Assembly: GCA_045638145.1 (NCBI GenBank)
Contig: JAZUAU010000005.1
Coordinates: forward strand, 1 to 64,000
DNA from: SFWF01 sp045638145
GTDB taxonomy: Bacteria > Bacillota > Clostridia > Oscillospirales > Acutalibacteraceae
Reading direction: 5' to 3'
DNA length: 64,000 nucleotides
In this document: positions 1 through 8,693 of the stretch, piece by piece
How positions within the stretch are numbered: position 1 is the first letter of the stretch
Layout of the letters: each line of letters opens with the position of its first letter
The notes under the pieces: generated by a model
What the model was told of the DNA's origin: nothing
The model's input: only the letters and a program-made list of their open reading frames with translations
Databases searched by the model: none
Made by a program: the position numbers and the translations under genes

Positions 1-758
1 CAAGAACAACAGGTGACGGTTATAAGGGTATGCTTCATCAACCCGACCCCAAGAAAAAGGCTGATATGCTCCAAGGACTTATTGCGATAAGAAACGCACA
101 CTTAGATGTTATCACAGAAACAGGATTTTTCTGTGCTGACGAGATGCTTTATCCTGAAAACTGGCTCTATCTTTCTGACCTTTTATCCTACGTTGCAGTA
201 GGCGCACGTTCAGTAGAAAATCAGCAGCACAGATTAGTAGCCAGCGGCATGGATGTCCCCGTGGGTATGAAAAACCCCACCAGTGGCGACTACTCAGTAA
301 TGCTAAATTCTATTACTGCAGCTCAGCATCAACACACATTTATATATCGTGCATGGGAAGTTGAATCACAAGGTAACTCCTACTCTCATGCAATTCTTCG
401 TGGTTACGTTAACAAGCACAGTCAGAGCCTTCCCAACTATCATTACGAAGACTTAATAAGACTCTACCACGAATATAATGAAAAGGATCTTCAGAATATG
501 GCAGTTATTATTGATGCCAACCACGCAAATTCAAACAAACAGTATCTCCAGCAGATAAGAATTTGTAAAGAAGTTCTTCACAGTATGCGCCACTCTGACG
601 AAATCAAGAGCATGGTAAAAGGTTTTATGATAGAAAGCTATATTGAAGACGGTAACCAGACAATAGAAGAAGGAACTTACGGAAAATCTATTACCGACCC
701 TTGTCTCGGTTGGGAAAAGACCGAAAAACTCATTTTTAATATCGCGGATAAACTTTAA
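1..758 (+). CDS. 3-deoxy-7-phosphoheptulonate synthase (class I, AroF/G/H type), 5' truncated
   Basis: Condenses phosphoenolpyruvate with erythrose 4-phosphate, the first step of the shikimate pathway. The frame is open from base 3, so the N-terminal part lies outside the window; about 251 C-terminal residues remain of a usual ~340-350. Family landmarks are present in order: GARSVENQQHR, the metal-binding His in DANHANSNK, the metal-binding Glu in MIESYIEDGNQ and the metal-binding Asp in SITDPCLGW, matching His268, Glu302 and Asp326 of E. coli AroG. The bound-metal Cys would be upstream of the window. It is first of four visible genes in an aromatic amino acid operon; pheA follows after 16 bp with its own AAAGGATG ribosome site. 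Whether it is Phe-, Tyr- or Trp-inhibited cannot be told from this part. Confidence 0.95.
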   Translation, partial: RTTGDGYKGMLHQPDPKKKADMLQGLIAIRNAHLDVITETGFFCADEMLYPENWLYLSDLLSYVAVGARSVENQQHRLVASGMDVPVGMKNPTSGDYSVMLNSITAAQHQHTFIYRAWEVESQGNSYSHAILRGYVNKHSQSLPNYHYEDLIRLYHEYNEKDLQNMAVIIDANHANSNKQYLQQIRICKEVLHSMRHSDEIKSMVKGFMIESYIEDGNQTIEEGTYGKSITDPCLGWEKTEKLIFNIADKL

Positions 759-774
759 TTAAAGGATGAAATAG

Positions 775-1863
775 ATGTCTAACAAATTGGATGAAGCAAG
801 AAAGATTATAAATGAAGCTGACTCACAGATGGCAGAGCTTTTTGTGAAGAGAATGAGAGCCGTTGAAGAGGTTTATGAGTATAAAAGGGAGCTAGGACTA
901 CCCATCCTCGACCAAAAGAGAGAGAATTCTGTAATCGAGAAAAACGCAGCACTGGTTGAGGACGAGATTCTTAAAGGATATTATATCGATTTTTTAAAGA
1001 AAGTTATGTCGGTCTCCCGTTCCTATCAGTACCGTATGCAAAATGGCCTAAAGGTTGCGTATAGCGGTGTTGAGGGCGCTTTTGCACACATTGCGGCCGG
1101 CAGAATCTTTCCGCAAGGCATCATCGTTTCTTACAGTAATTTCAAGTCGGCTTACGACGCCGTTGTAAAGGGTGAGTGCGAAGTTGCGGTGCTTCCGATC
1201 GAAAATAGCTACGCAGGTGAGGTGGGGCAGACCATCGACCTTATATTCTCGGGCGGACTTTTTATAAACGGTATCTATGAGCTTGAGATACATCAGAACC
1301 TTCTTGGACTTCCCGATGCCTGCATTGAGGATATAAAAAAGGTTACCAGCCATCAGCAGGCACTAAGCCAATGCCACGATTATATCGAAATGCGCGGCCT
1401 TCTGACCGAGGAGGCAAACAACACCGCCCTTGCGGCCAAAACTGTTGCCGAAGCGGGGGATAAATCGTTTGGTGCTATTGCAAGTCGCGAAACTGCTGAA
1501 ATTTACGGACTTAAGGTAATTGAAGCCAACATAAATAAAAGTGGAGAGAACACCACCCGTTTTGCCGTTGTTTCGAAGGTGTGTGCGAATACACCCGCAC
1601 TTAATAGTACGGTGTTAATGTTTACGGTAAAACACGAGGCAGGCTCTCTTGCAAATGCTATCGGAATTATCGGAAAATACGGATATAATATGACGGCACT
1701 TAGAAGCAGACCTATGAAAAAGCACTCTTGGCAGTATTATTTTTATGTTGAAATTGATGGTACTACCGACTCAGAAAACGGTAAAAAAATGCTTTTGGAA
1801 TTAGATGAAGTGTGTGAAAAACTAAAGGTTGCGGGTACCTTTGCACCCCATACCGAAATTTAA
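775..1863 (+). CDS. pheA: Bifunctional chorismate mutase / prephenate dehydratase
   Basis: Converts chorismate to prephenate and then to phenylpyruvate, the committed route to phenylalanine. Residues 1-85 form an AroQ-type chorismate mutase helix domain (Arg/Lys-rich helix with DQKRE near 46-50). Residues ~92-268 are the prephenate dehydratase, with PIENS at 141-145 and the catalytic TRF motif at 261-263. Residues ~278-355 are an ACT domain with a GSLANAIG phenylalanine-site motif at 290-297; the usual ESRP motif reads RSRP at 310-313, so the Glu is replaced by Arg. Length 362 matches the fused P-protein. The gene sits between DAHP synthase and the aroE-K-A fusion in one operon. Feedback inhibition by Phe is known for the family, but the altered ESRP makes it less certain here. 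Confidence 0.95.
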   Translation: MSNKLDEARKIINEADSQMAELFVKRMRAVEEVYEYKRELGLPILDQKRENSVIEKNAALVEDEILKGYYIDFLKKVMSVSRSYQYRMQNGLKVAYSGVEGAFAHIAAGRIFPQGIIVSYSNFKSAYDAVVKGECEVAVLPIENSYAGEVGQTIDLIFSGGLFINGIYELEIHQNLLGLPDACIEDIKKVTSHQQALSQCHDYIEMRGLLTEEANNTALAAKTVAEAGDKSFGAIASRETAEIYGLKVIEANINKSGENTTRFAVVSKVCANTPALNSTVLMFTVKHEAGSLANAIGIIGKYGYNMTALRSRPMKKHSWQYYFYVEIDGTTDSENGKKMLLELDEVCEKLKVAGTFAPHTEI

Positions 1864-1892
1864 CAGACAATATTTATTCAAAGGAAACGAAA

Positions 1893-4340
1893 ATGAAAAG
1901 ATACGGTTGTATAGGCAAAAAATTGACCCACAGCTTTTCGAAGGAGATTCACGCAAAGCTCGCCGATTATAAATACGAACTGATTGAGCTTGAAGAGACA
2001 GAGATAGCGACGTTTTTTCATAAAAAGGATTTCGAGGCCATCAATGTCACGATTCCCTATAAGCAGACCGTGATTTCTTATCTTGACACGGTTAGCGAAA
2101 TTGCAAAGCGTATTGGAGCTGTAAATACTGTTATTAACCATGACGGAAAGCTTTATGGCTATAATACCGATTATTACGGTATGAGAGCGCTTATCGAGCG
2201 GGTTGGATTACAACTTAGCGGCAAAAAAGTGCTTGTTTTGGGGACGGGTGGCACAAGTAAAACTGCACGGGTTGTTGCCGAAGATTTTGGCGCGGCAGAA
2301 ATACTTATTGTAAGTCGAAAAAACACAAACGGATATATTGCCTATGATGAGGCTGTTCGTAATCACTCGGATTCACAGATTATAATAAATACCACGCCGT
2401 CGGGAATGTATCCGGATTGTGGAGGGAAACCTATCGATATTTCATCTTTCAACTCGCTTGAAGGCGTGATAGATGCCGTTTATAACCCTCTTCGAACAAA
2501 TCTTGTGCTGGACGCAATAGATAGAGGGATAAAAGCTGAGGGCGGACTTTATATGCTTGTTATGCAGGCGGTGGTTGCGGTAGAAAAATTTCTAGATACC
2601 AAAATAGAGCGATCTGTTGCAGACAAGGTTTTCAACGAAGTCTTTTTTGCAAAGGAAAATGTTGTGCTGACAGGTATGCCTGGAAGCGGCAAAAGCACAG
2701 TAGGAAAACTTCTCGAAATCGAGGGCTACACCTTTTATGATACCGATGAGGAGATTGAAAAAAGATGCGGCTGCAGTATAAAAGAACTAATTGAGGAAAA
2801 AGGGGAAGCATATTTCCGCGATTTAGAATCGGAGGTTGCAAGCCACCTTTCATCACAAAACCGTCTTATTATAGCAACCGGTGGCGGTGCAGTTTTGCGA
2901 AAGGAAAATGTGAGGGCGCTCAAGAGAAACGGAAAAATTTTCTTTATTAATGCAGAGCTTTCAAGACTTCGTGCTACCGAATCGAGACCGCTTTCGAATA
3001 GCGAGGAAAAGCTTAGAAAACTTTATGCTGAGCGAATGGAAATTTACAAATCGACCGCAGATGTGGTAGTGTCCGATATGGAAACACCGGAGGTGGAGGC
3101 GAAATTTATTTTAAAAAACCGAAATAAGAATGATTTCGATACCGCTATATTTCAGCCCTCTCGGCTCGACGGTGTGATAAGCGCACCACCCTCTAAAAGC
3201 ATGGCGCACAGATATCTTATCGGTGCAGCTTTATCCGGAGAAAAATGCACCCTTGCAGGTATTGATTACAGTGAGGATATTCTTGCAACTATTGACTGTC
3301 TGAAGTCGCTAGGCGCAAAGGTTACAATAGATAACGATACCGTGACTATTGACCCTTATGGCTTTATGCAGGTGAAAAATCCTTTTTTGAATTGTAGAGA
3401 AAGCGGAAGCACACTGCGTTTCTTTATCCCGCTGGCACTTTGCCTCGGAAAAACTGTTACCCTTTGCGGCAGTGAGCGTCTTTTTGAAAGACCGCTCGGT
3501 GTTTACGAAGAGCTTTGCATTGAAAACGGATTCCTATTTGAAAAGGATAAAAATTCTGTCACTCTTTGCGGAAATCTTAAAAGCGGAAACTATAAGATTC
3601 GCGGTGATATCAGCAGTCAGTTTATTACGGGGTTGATATTTGCGCTCACATATTTGAATGAGCATTCAAATATTGAAATAATTCCGCCCTTTGAGAGCAG
3701 GTCTTATATCGATTTGACAATTTCTGCTCTAAAATCCTTTGGCGCAGACATAGCCTTTACCGATGAGTTAAAAATTGCAATCAAGGGCAAAAAGCTCAAT
3801 GCCTTTTCGGGCAAAATCGAGGGAGATTATTCCAACGCCGCATTTTTGGATGCATTTAATCAGATTGGCTCAAATGTAAAAATTGAAAATCTGAAATCGG
3901 ATAGCCTGCAGGGAGATAAGGTCTATAGAGAGTATTTTGATAAAATATCAAACGGTATTCCTACCCTTGATATTTCCGATTATCCTGACCTCGGTCCCAT
4001 TTTATTCGCCCTTGCCGCTCTTAAAAACGGTGCAGTATTTACGGGAACAGACCGCCTCAAAATCAAGGAAAGCGACCGCGGTACAGCAATGCACGAGGAG
4101 CTTAAAAAGCTCGGCGGTGGGCTTATTTTCGGAGATAATAAAATCACCGTACCAAAGCAGGAATTACACTACAAGGGACAAATTCTTGACGGACATAATG
4201 ACCACCGTATAGTAATGGCACTGTCGATTATACTTTCTCAAATCGGGGGCAAAATTGAAGGTGTCGAAGCCGTTAAAAAAAGTTATCCCAAATTCTTTGA
4301 GGATATAAAGAAGCTTGGAGCAAAGGTTGAATTATTATGA
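1893..4340 (+). CDS. Trifunctional shikimate dehydrogenase - shikimate kinase - EPSP synthase fusion
   Basis: One uninterrupted 815-residue frame carries three consecutive late shikimate enzymes. Residues ~1-250 are AroE: HSFS at 13-16, substrate Lys57 in NVTIPYK, NTD at 91-93 and the NADP-binding GTGGTS at 117-122. Residues ~255-410 are shikimate kinase: Walker A GMPGSGKST at 261-269, the Asp pair in YDTDEE near 282-287, RDLES near 309-313, GGG at 330-332 and RPL at 365-367. Residues ~416-815 are EPSP synthase: PPSKSMAHR at 432-440, ESGSTLRF, RPLGVYEE, the KESDRG loop and DHRIVMALS near the C-terminus. All three domains look catalytically complete and full length. tyrA starts in the ATGA overlap at the stop codon. 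The order resembles part of the fungal AROM polypeptide, but the gene context is bacterial. Confidence 0.96.
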   Translation: MKRYGCIGKKLTHSFSKEIHAKLADYKYELIELEETEIATFFHKKDFEAINVTIPYKQTVISYLDTVSEIAKRIGAVNTVINHDGKLYGYNTDYYGMRALIERVGLQLSGKKVLVLGTGGTSKTARVVAEDFGAAEILIVSRKNTNGYIAYDEAVRNHSDSQIIINTTPSGMYPDCGGKPIDISSFNSLEGVIDAVYNPLRTNLVLDAIDRGIKAEGGLYMLVMQAVVAVEKFLDTKIERSVADKVFNEVFFAKENVVLTGMPGSGKSTVGKLLEIEGYTFYDTDEEIEKRCGCSIKELIEEKGEAYFRDLESEVASHLSSQNRLIIATGGGAVLRKENVRALKRNGKIFFINAELSRLRATESRPLSNSEEKLRKLYAERMEIYKSTADVVVSDMETPEVEAKFILKNRNKNDFDTAIFQPSRLDGVISAPPSKSMAHRYLIGAALSGEKCTLAGIDYSEDILATIDCLKSLGAKVTIDNDTVTIDPYGFMQVKNPFLNCRESGSTLRFFIPLALCLGKTVTLCGSERLFERPLGVYEELCIENGFLFEKDKNSVTLCGNLKSGNYKIRGDISSQFITGLIFALTYLNEHSNIEIIPPFESRSYIDLTISALKSFGADIAFTDELKIAIKGKKLNAFSGKIEGDYSNAAFLDAFNQIGSNVKIENLKSDSLQGDKVYREYFDKISNGIPTLDISDYPDLGPILFALAALKNGAVFTGTDRLKIKESDRGTAMHEELKKLGGGLIFGDNKITVPKQELHYKGQILDGHNDHRIVMALSIILSQIGGKIEGVEAVKKSYPKFFEDIKKLGAKVELL

Positions 4341-5194
4341 TAGTTGACGTTAGTCGGAAAATATTAATCGTAGGACTTGGACTTCTGGGTGGTAGCTATG
4401 CAAGGGTGCTGAGGCGGTTCGGCTTCCATATTTCCGCCATAACTAAGGAACAAAGAGATATTGATTATGCAATCAGGGAAAATATAATCGATGAGGGCTC
4501 GGTAGAGCTTGACGAGAGAATCATAGGTGAAGCCGACCTTGTAATTTTTGCACTTTACCCTCATGTCTTTGTGGAATGGATTGAGCAAAACCAAGGTCTT
4601 CTTAAAAGCGGTGCGCTTATTACAGACGTGACCGGTGTAAAGACGGGTATAGTTTTTAAAATTCAAAGTATTTTGCGCCCCGACGTGGAATTTATTGCTG
4701 CGCACCCTATGGCAGGACGCGAGGTTTCGGGTGTTGAGAACAGCAGTGATAAGCTTTTCGCAGGTGCAAACTATATTGTAACACCTACCGACAAGAACAC
4801 ACCCGAGGCGGTTGCTACCTGTCTTGAGCTTGGCAGATTGCTGGGGTTTTCTAACGTGGTTACCCTTTCACCCGAGGAGCATGATGAGATGATAGGTTTT
4901 CTCTCACAGCTTACCCACTGCATAGCCGTTACCCTTATGACTTGCAATGATAAGGAGAATATGGAAAAATTCACGGGAGATTCCTTCCGCGACCTTACCC
5001 GTATTGCACGAATAAATGATCTTATGTGGAGCGAGCTTTTCGTTGCGAACAAGACAGCACTTTTGGAACAAATGAATCTGTTTATAGATAAGTTCAATGA
5101 GCTTAAAGTTATGCTCGAAACTGAGGATATAGACGGTATGAGAAAGATGATGCGCTATTCCACCGAGCGAAGAATGTTGTTTGATAAAAGATAA
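4337..5194 (+). CDS. tyrA: Prephenate dehydrogenase
   Basis: Oxidatively decarboxylates prephenate to 4-hydroxyphenylpyruvate with NAD+, leading to tyrosine. The start overlaps the previous stop by four bases (ATGA), which implies translational coupling. The N-terminal Rossmann motif GLGLLGGSYARVL begins near residue 13. The catalytic His lies in AAHPMAGREVSG, and a second conserved segment reads SQLTHCIAV. At 285 residues it is the short monofunctional form without a C-terminal ACT domain or fused chorismate mutase. It is the last gene of the operon and is followed by a strong hairpin at 5200-5231. Together with pheA it splits prephenate between Phe and Tyr. Confidence 0.95.
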   Translation: MIVDVSRKILIVGLGLLGGSYARVLRRFGFHISAITKEQRDIDYAIRENIIDEGSVELDERIIGEADLVIFALYPHVFVEWIEQNQGLLKSGALITDVTGVKTGIVFKIQSILRPDVEFIAAHPMAGREVSGVENSSDKLFAGANYIVTPTDKNTPEAVATCLELGRLLGFSNVVTLSPEEHDEMIGFLSQLTHCIAVTLMTCNDKENMEKFTGDSFRDLTRIARINDLMWSELFVANKTALLEQMNLFIDKFNELKVMLETEDIDGMRKMMRYSTERRMLFDKR

Positions 5195-5199
5195 AGCAA

Positions 5200-5231
5200 G
5201 ATGACCGGCTAACTTCCGTTAGTCGGTCATC
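5200..5231. terminator. Bidirectional hairpin terminator between tyrA and the CYTH gene
   Basis: A 14-bp stem (GATGACCGGCTAAC paired with GTTAGTCGGTCATC, one G-T wobble) with a TTCC loop lies between convergent stop codons. T-rich stretches follow on both strands, although neither is a perfect U-tract. Confidence 0.8.
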
Positions 5232-5717
5232 TTAAATTTCTTCCGTTATTATTTCTTTTGCGAGGGCAAAGTTTCGGTATCTGGGGTCTTCCGATACCTC
5301 TTTTATAATTTCGATATAATTTGGTATAGAAAAAGCCTCATCCTCTGCAATAAGCTCAATTTCCAAAAATGCTCGGTCGGTCCAAAAGGGAAAGAGGTCA
5401 ATCTCAAGTATTTTGTCGCCAAAGGGAATGCTGTACCGTGTTTTCCTAAGGGTGTTTCTTTCGGGATCACGCTCTGTTAAGAGATTGTTATATTCATCTT
5501 CGGAAAGTTCTCTTTCATGCTCGATTCGTGTAATCTCGGTAACCTTTTCTTTTTTTGTAAGGATATAGGTTACCCTTCCGTCTTCGCTCCATTTTCGGAT
5601 ACGGCTTCGGTTAACAAGATAGATTTGCTCAATTTCCGCTTTTCGTGAATATTCAAAGTTAGAAATATCGGGATATTTTATAAGAAACTTTCTCTCAATC
5701 TCAAGCCCGTTATTCAT
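5232..5717 (-). CDS. CYTH domain protein (triphosphate tunnel metalloenzyme family)
   Basis: The N-terminal ExExK signature of the CYTH fold is present as EIERK at residues 6-10. Alternating charged strands follow, including EHERELSEDEY, LEIDLFPF and FLEIELIAED, as expected for the acidic/basic lining of a triphosphate tunnel. At 161 residues it has normal size. Members hydrolyse inorganic triphosphate or thiamine triphosphate, or are class IV adenylate cyclases; which applies here cannot be decided by eye. Its start codon overlaps the stop of the upstream permease gene (TAATG), so the two are probably translationally coupled. Confidence 0.85.
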   Translation of the reverse strand: MNNGLEIERKFLIKYPDISNFEYSRKAEIEQIYLVNRSRIRKWSEDGRVTYILTKKEKVTEITRIEHERELSEDEYNNLLTERDPERNTLRKTRYSIPFGDKILEIDLFPFWTDRAFLEIELIAEDEAFSIPNYIEIIKEVSEDPRYRNFALAKEIITEEI

Positions 5718-6586
5718 TATAGAATCCCCTCAAAAACAAAGCCTGCGAGTGAGCCGAAGATAAGACCCGAAGCAAATAACAGAGCGGTGATGAACAGGGT
5801 GTTTTTGCGGTCCTTGTTCTGACGAAAGAGAACGAGAAGTCCAACTCCTCCGTTTGTGAGAAGTCCGCAGAGAAGGGGGGCAAGTCCAAGTGCGCCCTCG
5901 ACGTAAAGATTGGTTAGAGTAACCGATACCGCACAGCTCGGAATAAGTCCTATAAGCGAGGCGGCAATCTGACTTAAAACGGGAAAATTCAGCACCGTTT
6001 TAAGTGTTTCTTCGGGGATAAGCCCAACCGCGAAATGAAGCAGTACCGATACTATGTAGATTATAAGCAGAATTTTAAGTGTGTGCTTAAGGGCAGAGAG
6101 GAAAATTCCGTCCTTGCAGGAGCAATGCTCTCGCTCGCAGAAGCCGTGAATGTCCTCTTCGCGCTCGGCATTCTGGCGGCGGATTATAAAGTCTGCCGCA
6201 AAGCCGCAGATAATACCAATAACAAATTTAAGGGCTAAAACTACTCCTATAAGGGTTACCGAAACCTGTGCCGAAATAAGCACGGGAAGCATTTCGTCAC
6301 TTGTCGAAAGCATAACGGCAAGGAGCGTACCTGCAGTTACTGTGCCTGCGGCATACATACCTGCAATCGCGCCCGAAAAACCGCACTGCGGAATAAGACC
6401 CATAACTGCTCCAAAGAGAGGGCCTGTCCGTTTTGCCTTTTTAAAGGCGTTCGATATTTTGCTACCCTCTGCTGCCTCAAGCCACTCCATTAAAAGATAG
6501 GCGAGGAAGAGAATAGGTGCCATTTTAAGTGTTTCTATAGCCGGATGCCATAAAATATGACCAAGCTCGTGGAAAAATTCGGGCAT
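5717..6586 (-). CDS. Putative 10-TM heavy-metal/arsenic-type permease (ArsP_2-like)
   Basis: Hydrophobic protein of about 289 residues with roughly ten membrane spans in two halves. Each half carries an IPxC-type motif: MGLIPQCGFSGAIAG in the first and LIGLIPSCAVSVTLTNL in the second, the repeat expected of the PF11449-like putative metal exporter family. A His/Cys-rich cytoplasmic loop (HGFCEREHCSCKD) separates the halves and could bind metal. I chose the ATG at 6586, preceded by GGAG seven bases away, over an upstream in-frame ATG at 6613 without a ribosome site. Family members are annotated variously as arsenic efflux or manganese transport proteins; the substrate is not established. It forms a two-gene unit with the CYTH gene. 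Confidence 0.75.
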   Translation of the reverse strand: MPEFFHELGHILWHPAIETLKMAPILFLAYLLMEWLEAAEGSKISNAFKKAKRTGPLFGAVMGLIPQCGFSGAIAGMYAAGTVTAGTLLAVMLSTSDEMLPVLISAQVSVTLIGVVLALKFVIGIICGFAADFIIRRQNAEREEDIHGFCEREHCSCKDGIFLSALKHTLKILLIIYIVSVLLHFAVGLIPEETLKTVLNFPVLSQIAASLIGLIPSCAVSVTLTNLYVEGALGLAPLLCGLLTNGGVGLLVLFRQNKDRKNTLFITALLFASGLIFGSLAGFVFEGIL

Positions 6587-6616
6587 TATTAATCTCCATA
6601 AATGAATTTGCAAATC

Positions 6617-6625
6617 ATTATATCA
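6617..6625 (-). promoter_or_regulatory. Extended -10 promoter for the permease-CYTH unit
   Basis: Minus strand reads TGATATAAT, an extended -10 (TGnTATAAT) about 30 bases before the permease start. A -35-like TTGATG lies 20 bases upstream, which is too far for a standard spacer, so activity would depend on the TG extension. Confidence 0.55.
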
Positions 6626-6644
6626 TACATTTTGACGAATTGCA

Positions 6645-8669
6645 TCAATTATTTTTAAATTTTCTGAGCATTGCTGAAACCTCCGCCCTAAAGGCTCGGT
6701 TGTCCTGTCTTTCGAGTCTCGGGTCGGCATTTATAAGCTCTGCCGCCTGTTTTCCTGCACTGCGAAGTGTGTCGAGGTCGGCAATAAGGTCGGCAATGTG
6801 AAGCTCGGGAAGACCGTGTTGACGGTTGCCGATAAAATCTCCCGGTCCTCGAAGCTTCAAATCCTCATCGGCAATCTTAAAGCCGTCCATTGTGCGGCAC
6901 ATAATATCAAGCCGCTCTTTGGTTTTTTGTCCGCCATCGGAAATAAATATGCAGGTGGATTTATACTGCCCTCTGCCTATTCTACCCCTGAGCTGATGAA
7001 GCTGGGACAGTCCGAAGCGCTCAGCATTTTCAATTACCATAATTGCGGAATTGGGAACGTCTATTCCAACCTCAATTACGGTCGTTGCTATCAGTAAATC
7101 GATTTCGCCTGCCGAGAAAGAACGCATAACCTTCTCCTTATCGGCAGCCTTCATCTTGCCGTGAAGAAGTCCGAGTCTGTAATTTTTAAACTCGCCCTGT
7201 GAGAGGGTATCGTAATACTCTTCGGCCGATAGAAGTCCCGTATTTTCCTCAGTTTCTTCAACAAGGGGGCAAACGATATAACCCTGACGACCCTCGTCAA
7301 GATGCTTTTTAATATAGTTATATACTCTCTGGTGCAGGTCGCCCGTCACGGCATATGTTTCGATCTGCTGTCTGCCCTTAGGGTATTCATCAATTATCGA
7401 AATATCAAGGTCACCGTACATTATCATAGCAAGGGTACGGGGGATAGGGGTTGCCGACATAACAAGCACGTGGGGGCTTTTGCCCTTTTCGGATAAAGCC
7501 GCGCGCTGTGCCACACCAAAGCGGTGCTGCTCATCGGTTATTACAAGTCCTAAAGCATCAAAATGAACGCTTTCTGAAATAAGTGAGTGGGTGCCGATAA
7601 TAATATCTATTTGACCCTTTTCGAGTGCCTCGCGAACCCTCTCTTTGCGTTTTTTGGAAAGTGAGCCGGTAAGTAGCTCACAGGTAATTCCTGTGCCCTC
7701 AAAAAAGCTTGAAAAGGTCTTGAAATGCTGTTCGGCAAGAATTTCGGTTGGTGCCATTAAGGCTGCCTGATAGCCGTTTTTAACCGAATTGTATGCACAA
7801 GCGGCGGCAACGGCGGTCTTGCCGCTTCCGACATCGCCCTGAATGAGGCGATTCATCGGGCGGTCGGTAGCCATATCAGCGGCGCATTCCTTAGTTACCC
7901 GCACCTGTGCCGAGGTCATAGTAAAGGGAAGAGACGATATAAACTCATCGCTTAAATCTCTTTTCATAATCGAAGCAGTTTTGCCGCGGTTTACATTCTT
8001 TATAAGCAGAAGCCCCGTCTGAAGCATAAAGAGTTCCTCAAATACAAGTCTGCGGCGCGCCTCTTCGAGTGCTTTTTTGTTTTCGGGGAAATGAATATTT
8101 ATAATTGCATCGCGAAAACTGCAAAGCCGATTTTTTTCTATAATCTTTCGGGGTAAAAATTCATCGAGAGAGACTGAGGAAATAGCCGTTTTAACAAGTT
8201 TTCCAATGGCTGCACCCGAAATTCCCGCAGTTAGTGGATAAACAGGAATAAGTCCCGAATCTGCTACGTTTCTGATTTTTGGGGCGGACAAATCGTAATA
8301 AAACGAATCGGTGCCGAGCTTTCCATAGAAAAGATACTCACAGCCTACGATTATTTTTGCCACTTCGTATTTACTGTTAAAAATGGTAACCTGCATACTG
8401 CCGCTATTATCGGCAGCGGTAAATTTATAAAGCACCATGTTTTTGCGTATGCGGTGTTCCTTAACGGGTACAGTGACCCTTGCCCTTATGCAAACGAACC
8501 CTGCGCCTCTTGCTTGGGCAATAGGTGTAACAGTGCCCCAATCCTCATAAGAACGGGGATAAAAACGCAAAAGGGCGCCGACCGTGTCGATGCCCAGTTT
8601 ACGAAGCAGTAGGGCGCGTTTTTCACCAACACCCTTCATATATTGAATATTGTCCGTCATTGTTGCCAT
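6645..8669 (-). CDS. recG: ATP-dependent DNA helicase RecG
   Basis: Remodels stalled replication forks and branch-migrates Holliday junctions. The N-terminal wedge/OB region (~60-150) precedes the helicase core with Walker A GDVGSGKT near residue 268, the DEQH box near 369 followed by RFGVAQR, the TATTVIEVG-type motif (ATTVIEVGIDVP), and QLRGRIGRG. Length 674 is typical. I chose the ATG at 8669 because GGAGGT stands six bases upstream; an upstream in-frame TTG has no such site. The stop of fakA lies about 24 bases before the start, so recG is the last gene of the ymdB-SBP-asp23-fakA-recG operon. The fakA-recG adjacency is common in Bacillota. Confidence 0.97.
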   Translation of the reverse strand: MATMTDNIQYMKGVGEKRALLLRKLGIDTVGALLRFYPRSYEDWGTVTPIAQARGAGFVCIRARVTVPVKEHRIRKNMVLYKFTAADNSGSMQVTIFNSKYEVAKIIVGCEYLFYGKLGTDSFYYDLSAPKIRNVADSGLIPVYPLTAGISGAAIGKLVKTAISSVSLDEFLPRKIIEKNRLCSFRDAIINIHFPENKKALEEARRRLVFEELFMLQTGLLLIKNVNRGKTASIMKRDLSDEFISSLPFTMTSAQVRVTKECAADMATDRPMNRLIQGDVGSGKTAVAAACAYNSVKNGYQAALMAPTEILAEQHFKTFSSFFEGTGITCELLTGSLSKKRKERVREALEKGQIDIIIGTHSLISESVHFDALGLVITDEQHRFGVAQRAALSEKGKSPHVLVMSATPIPRTLAMIMYGDLDISIIDEYPKGRQQIETYAVTGDLHQRVYNYIKKHLDEGRQGYIVCPLVEETEENTGLLSAEEYYDTLSQGEFKNYRLGLLHGKMKAADKEKVMRSFSAGEIDLLIATTVIEVGIDVPNSAIMVIENAERFGLSQLHQLRGRIGRGQYKSTCIFISDGGQKTKERLDIMCRTMDGFKIADEDLKLRGPGDFIGNRQHGLPELHIADLIADLDTLRSAGKQAAELINADPRLERQDNRAFRAEVSAMLRKFKNN

Positions 8670-8693
8670 AGCGGCACCTCCGAACAAGTTGTA

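Noticed and set aside
5717..6586. CYTH-permease pair as a toxin-antitoxin or cyclic-nucleotide defence system
   Set aside because: Both match ordinary housekeeping families; there is no effector or nuclease neighbour.
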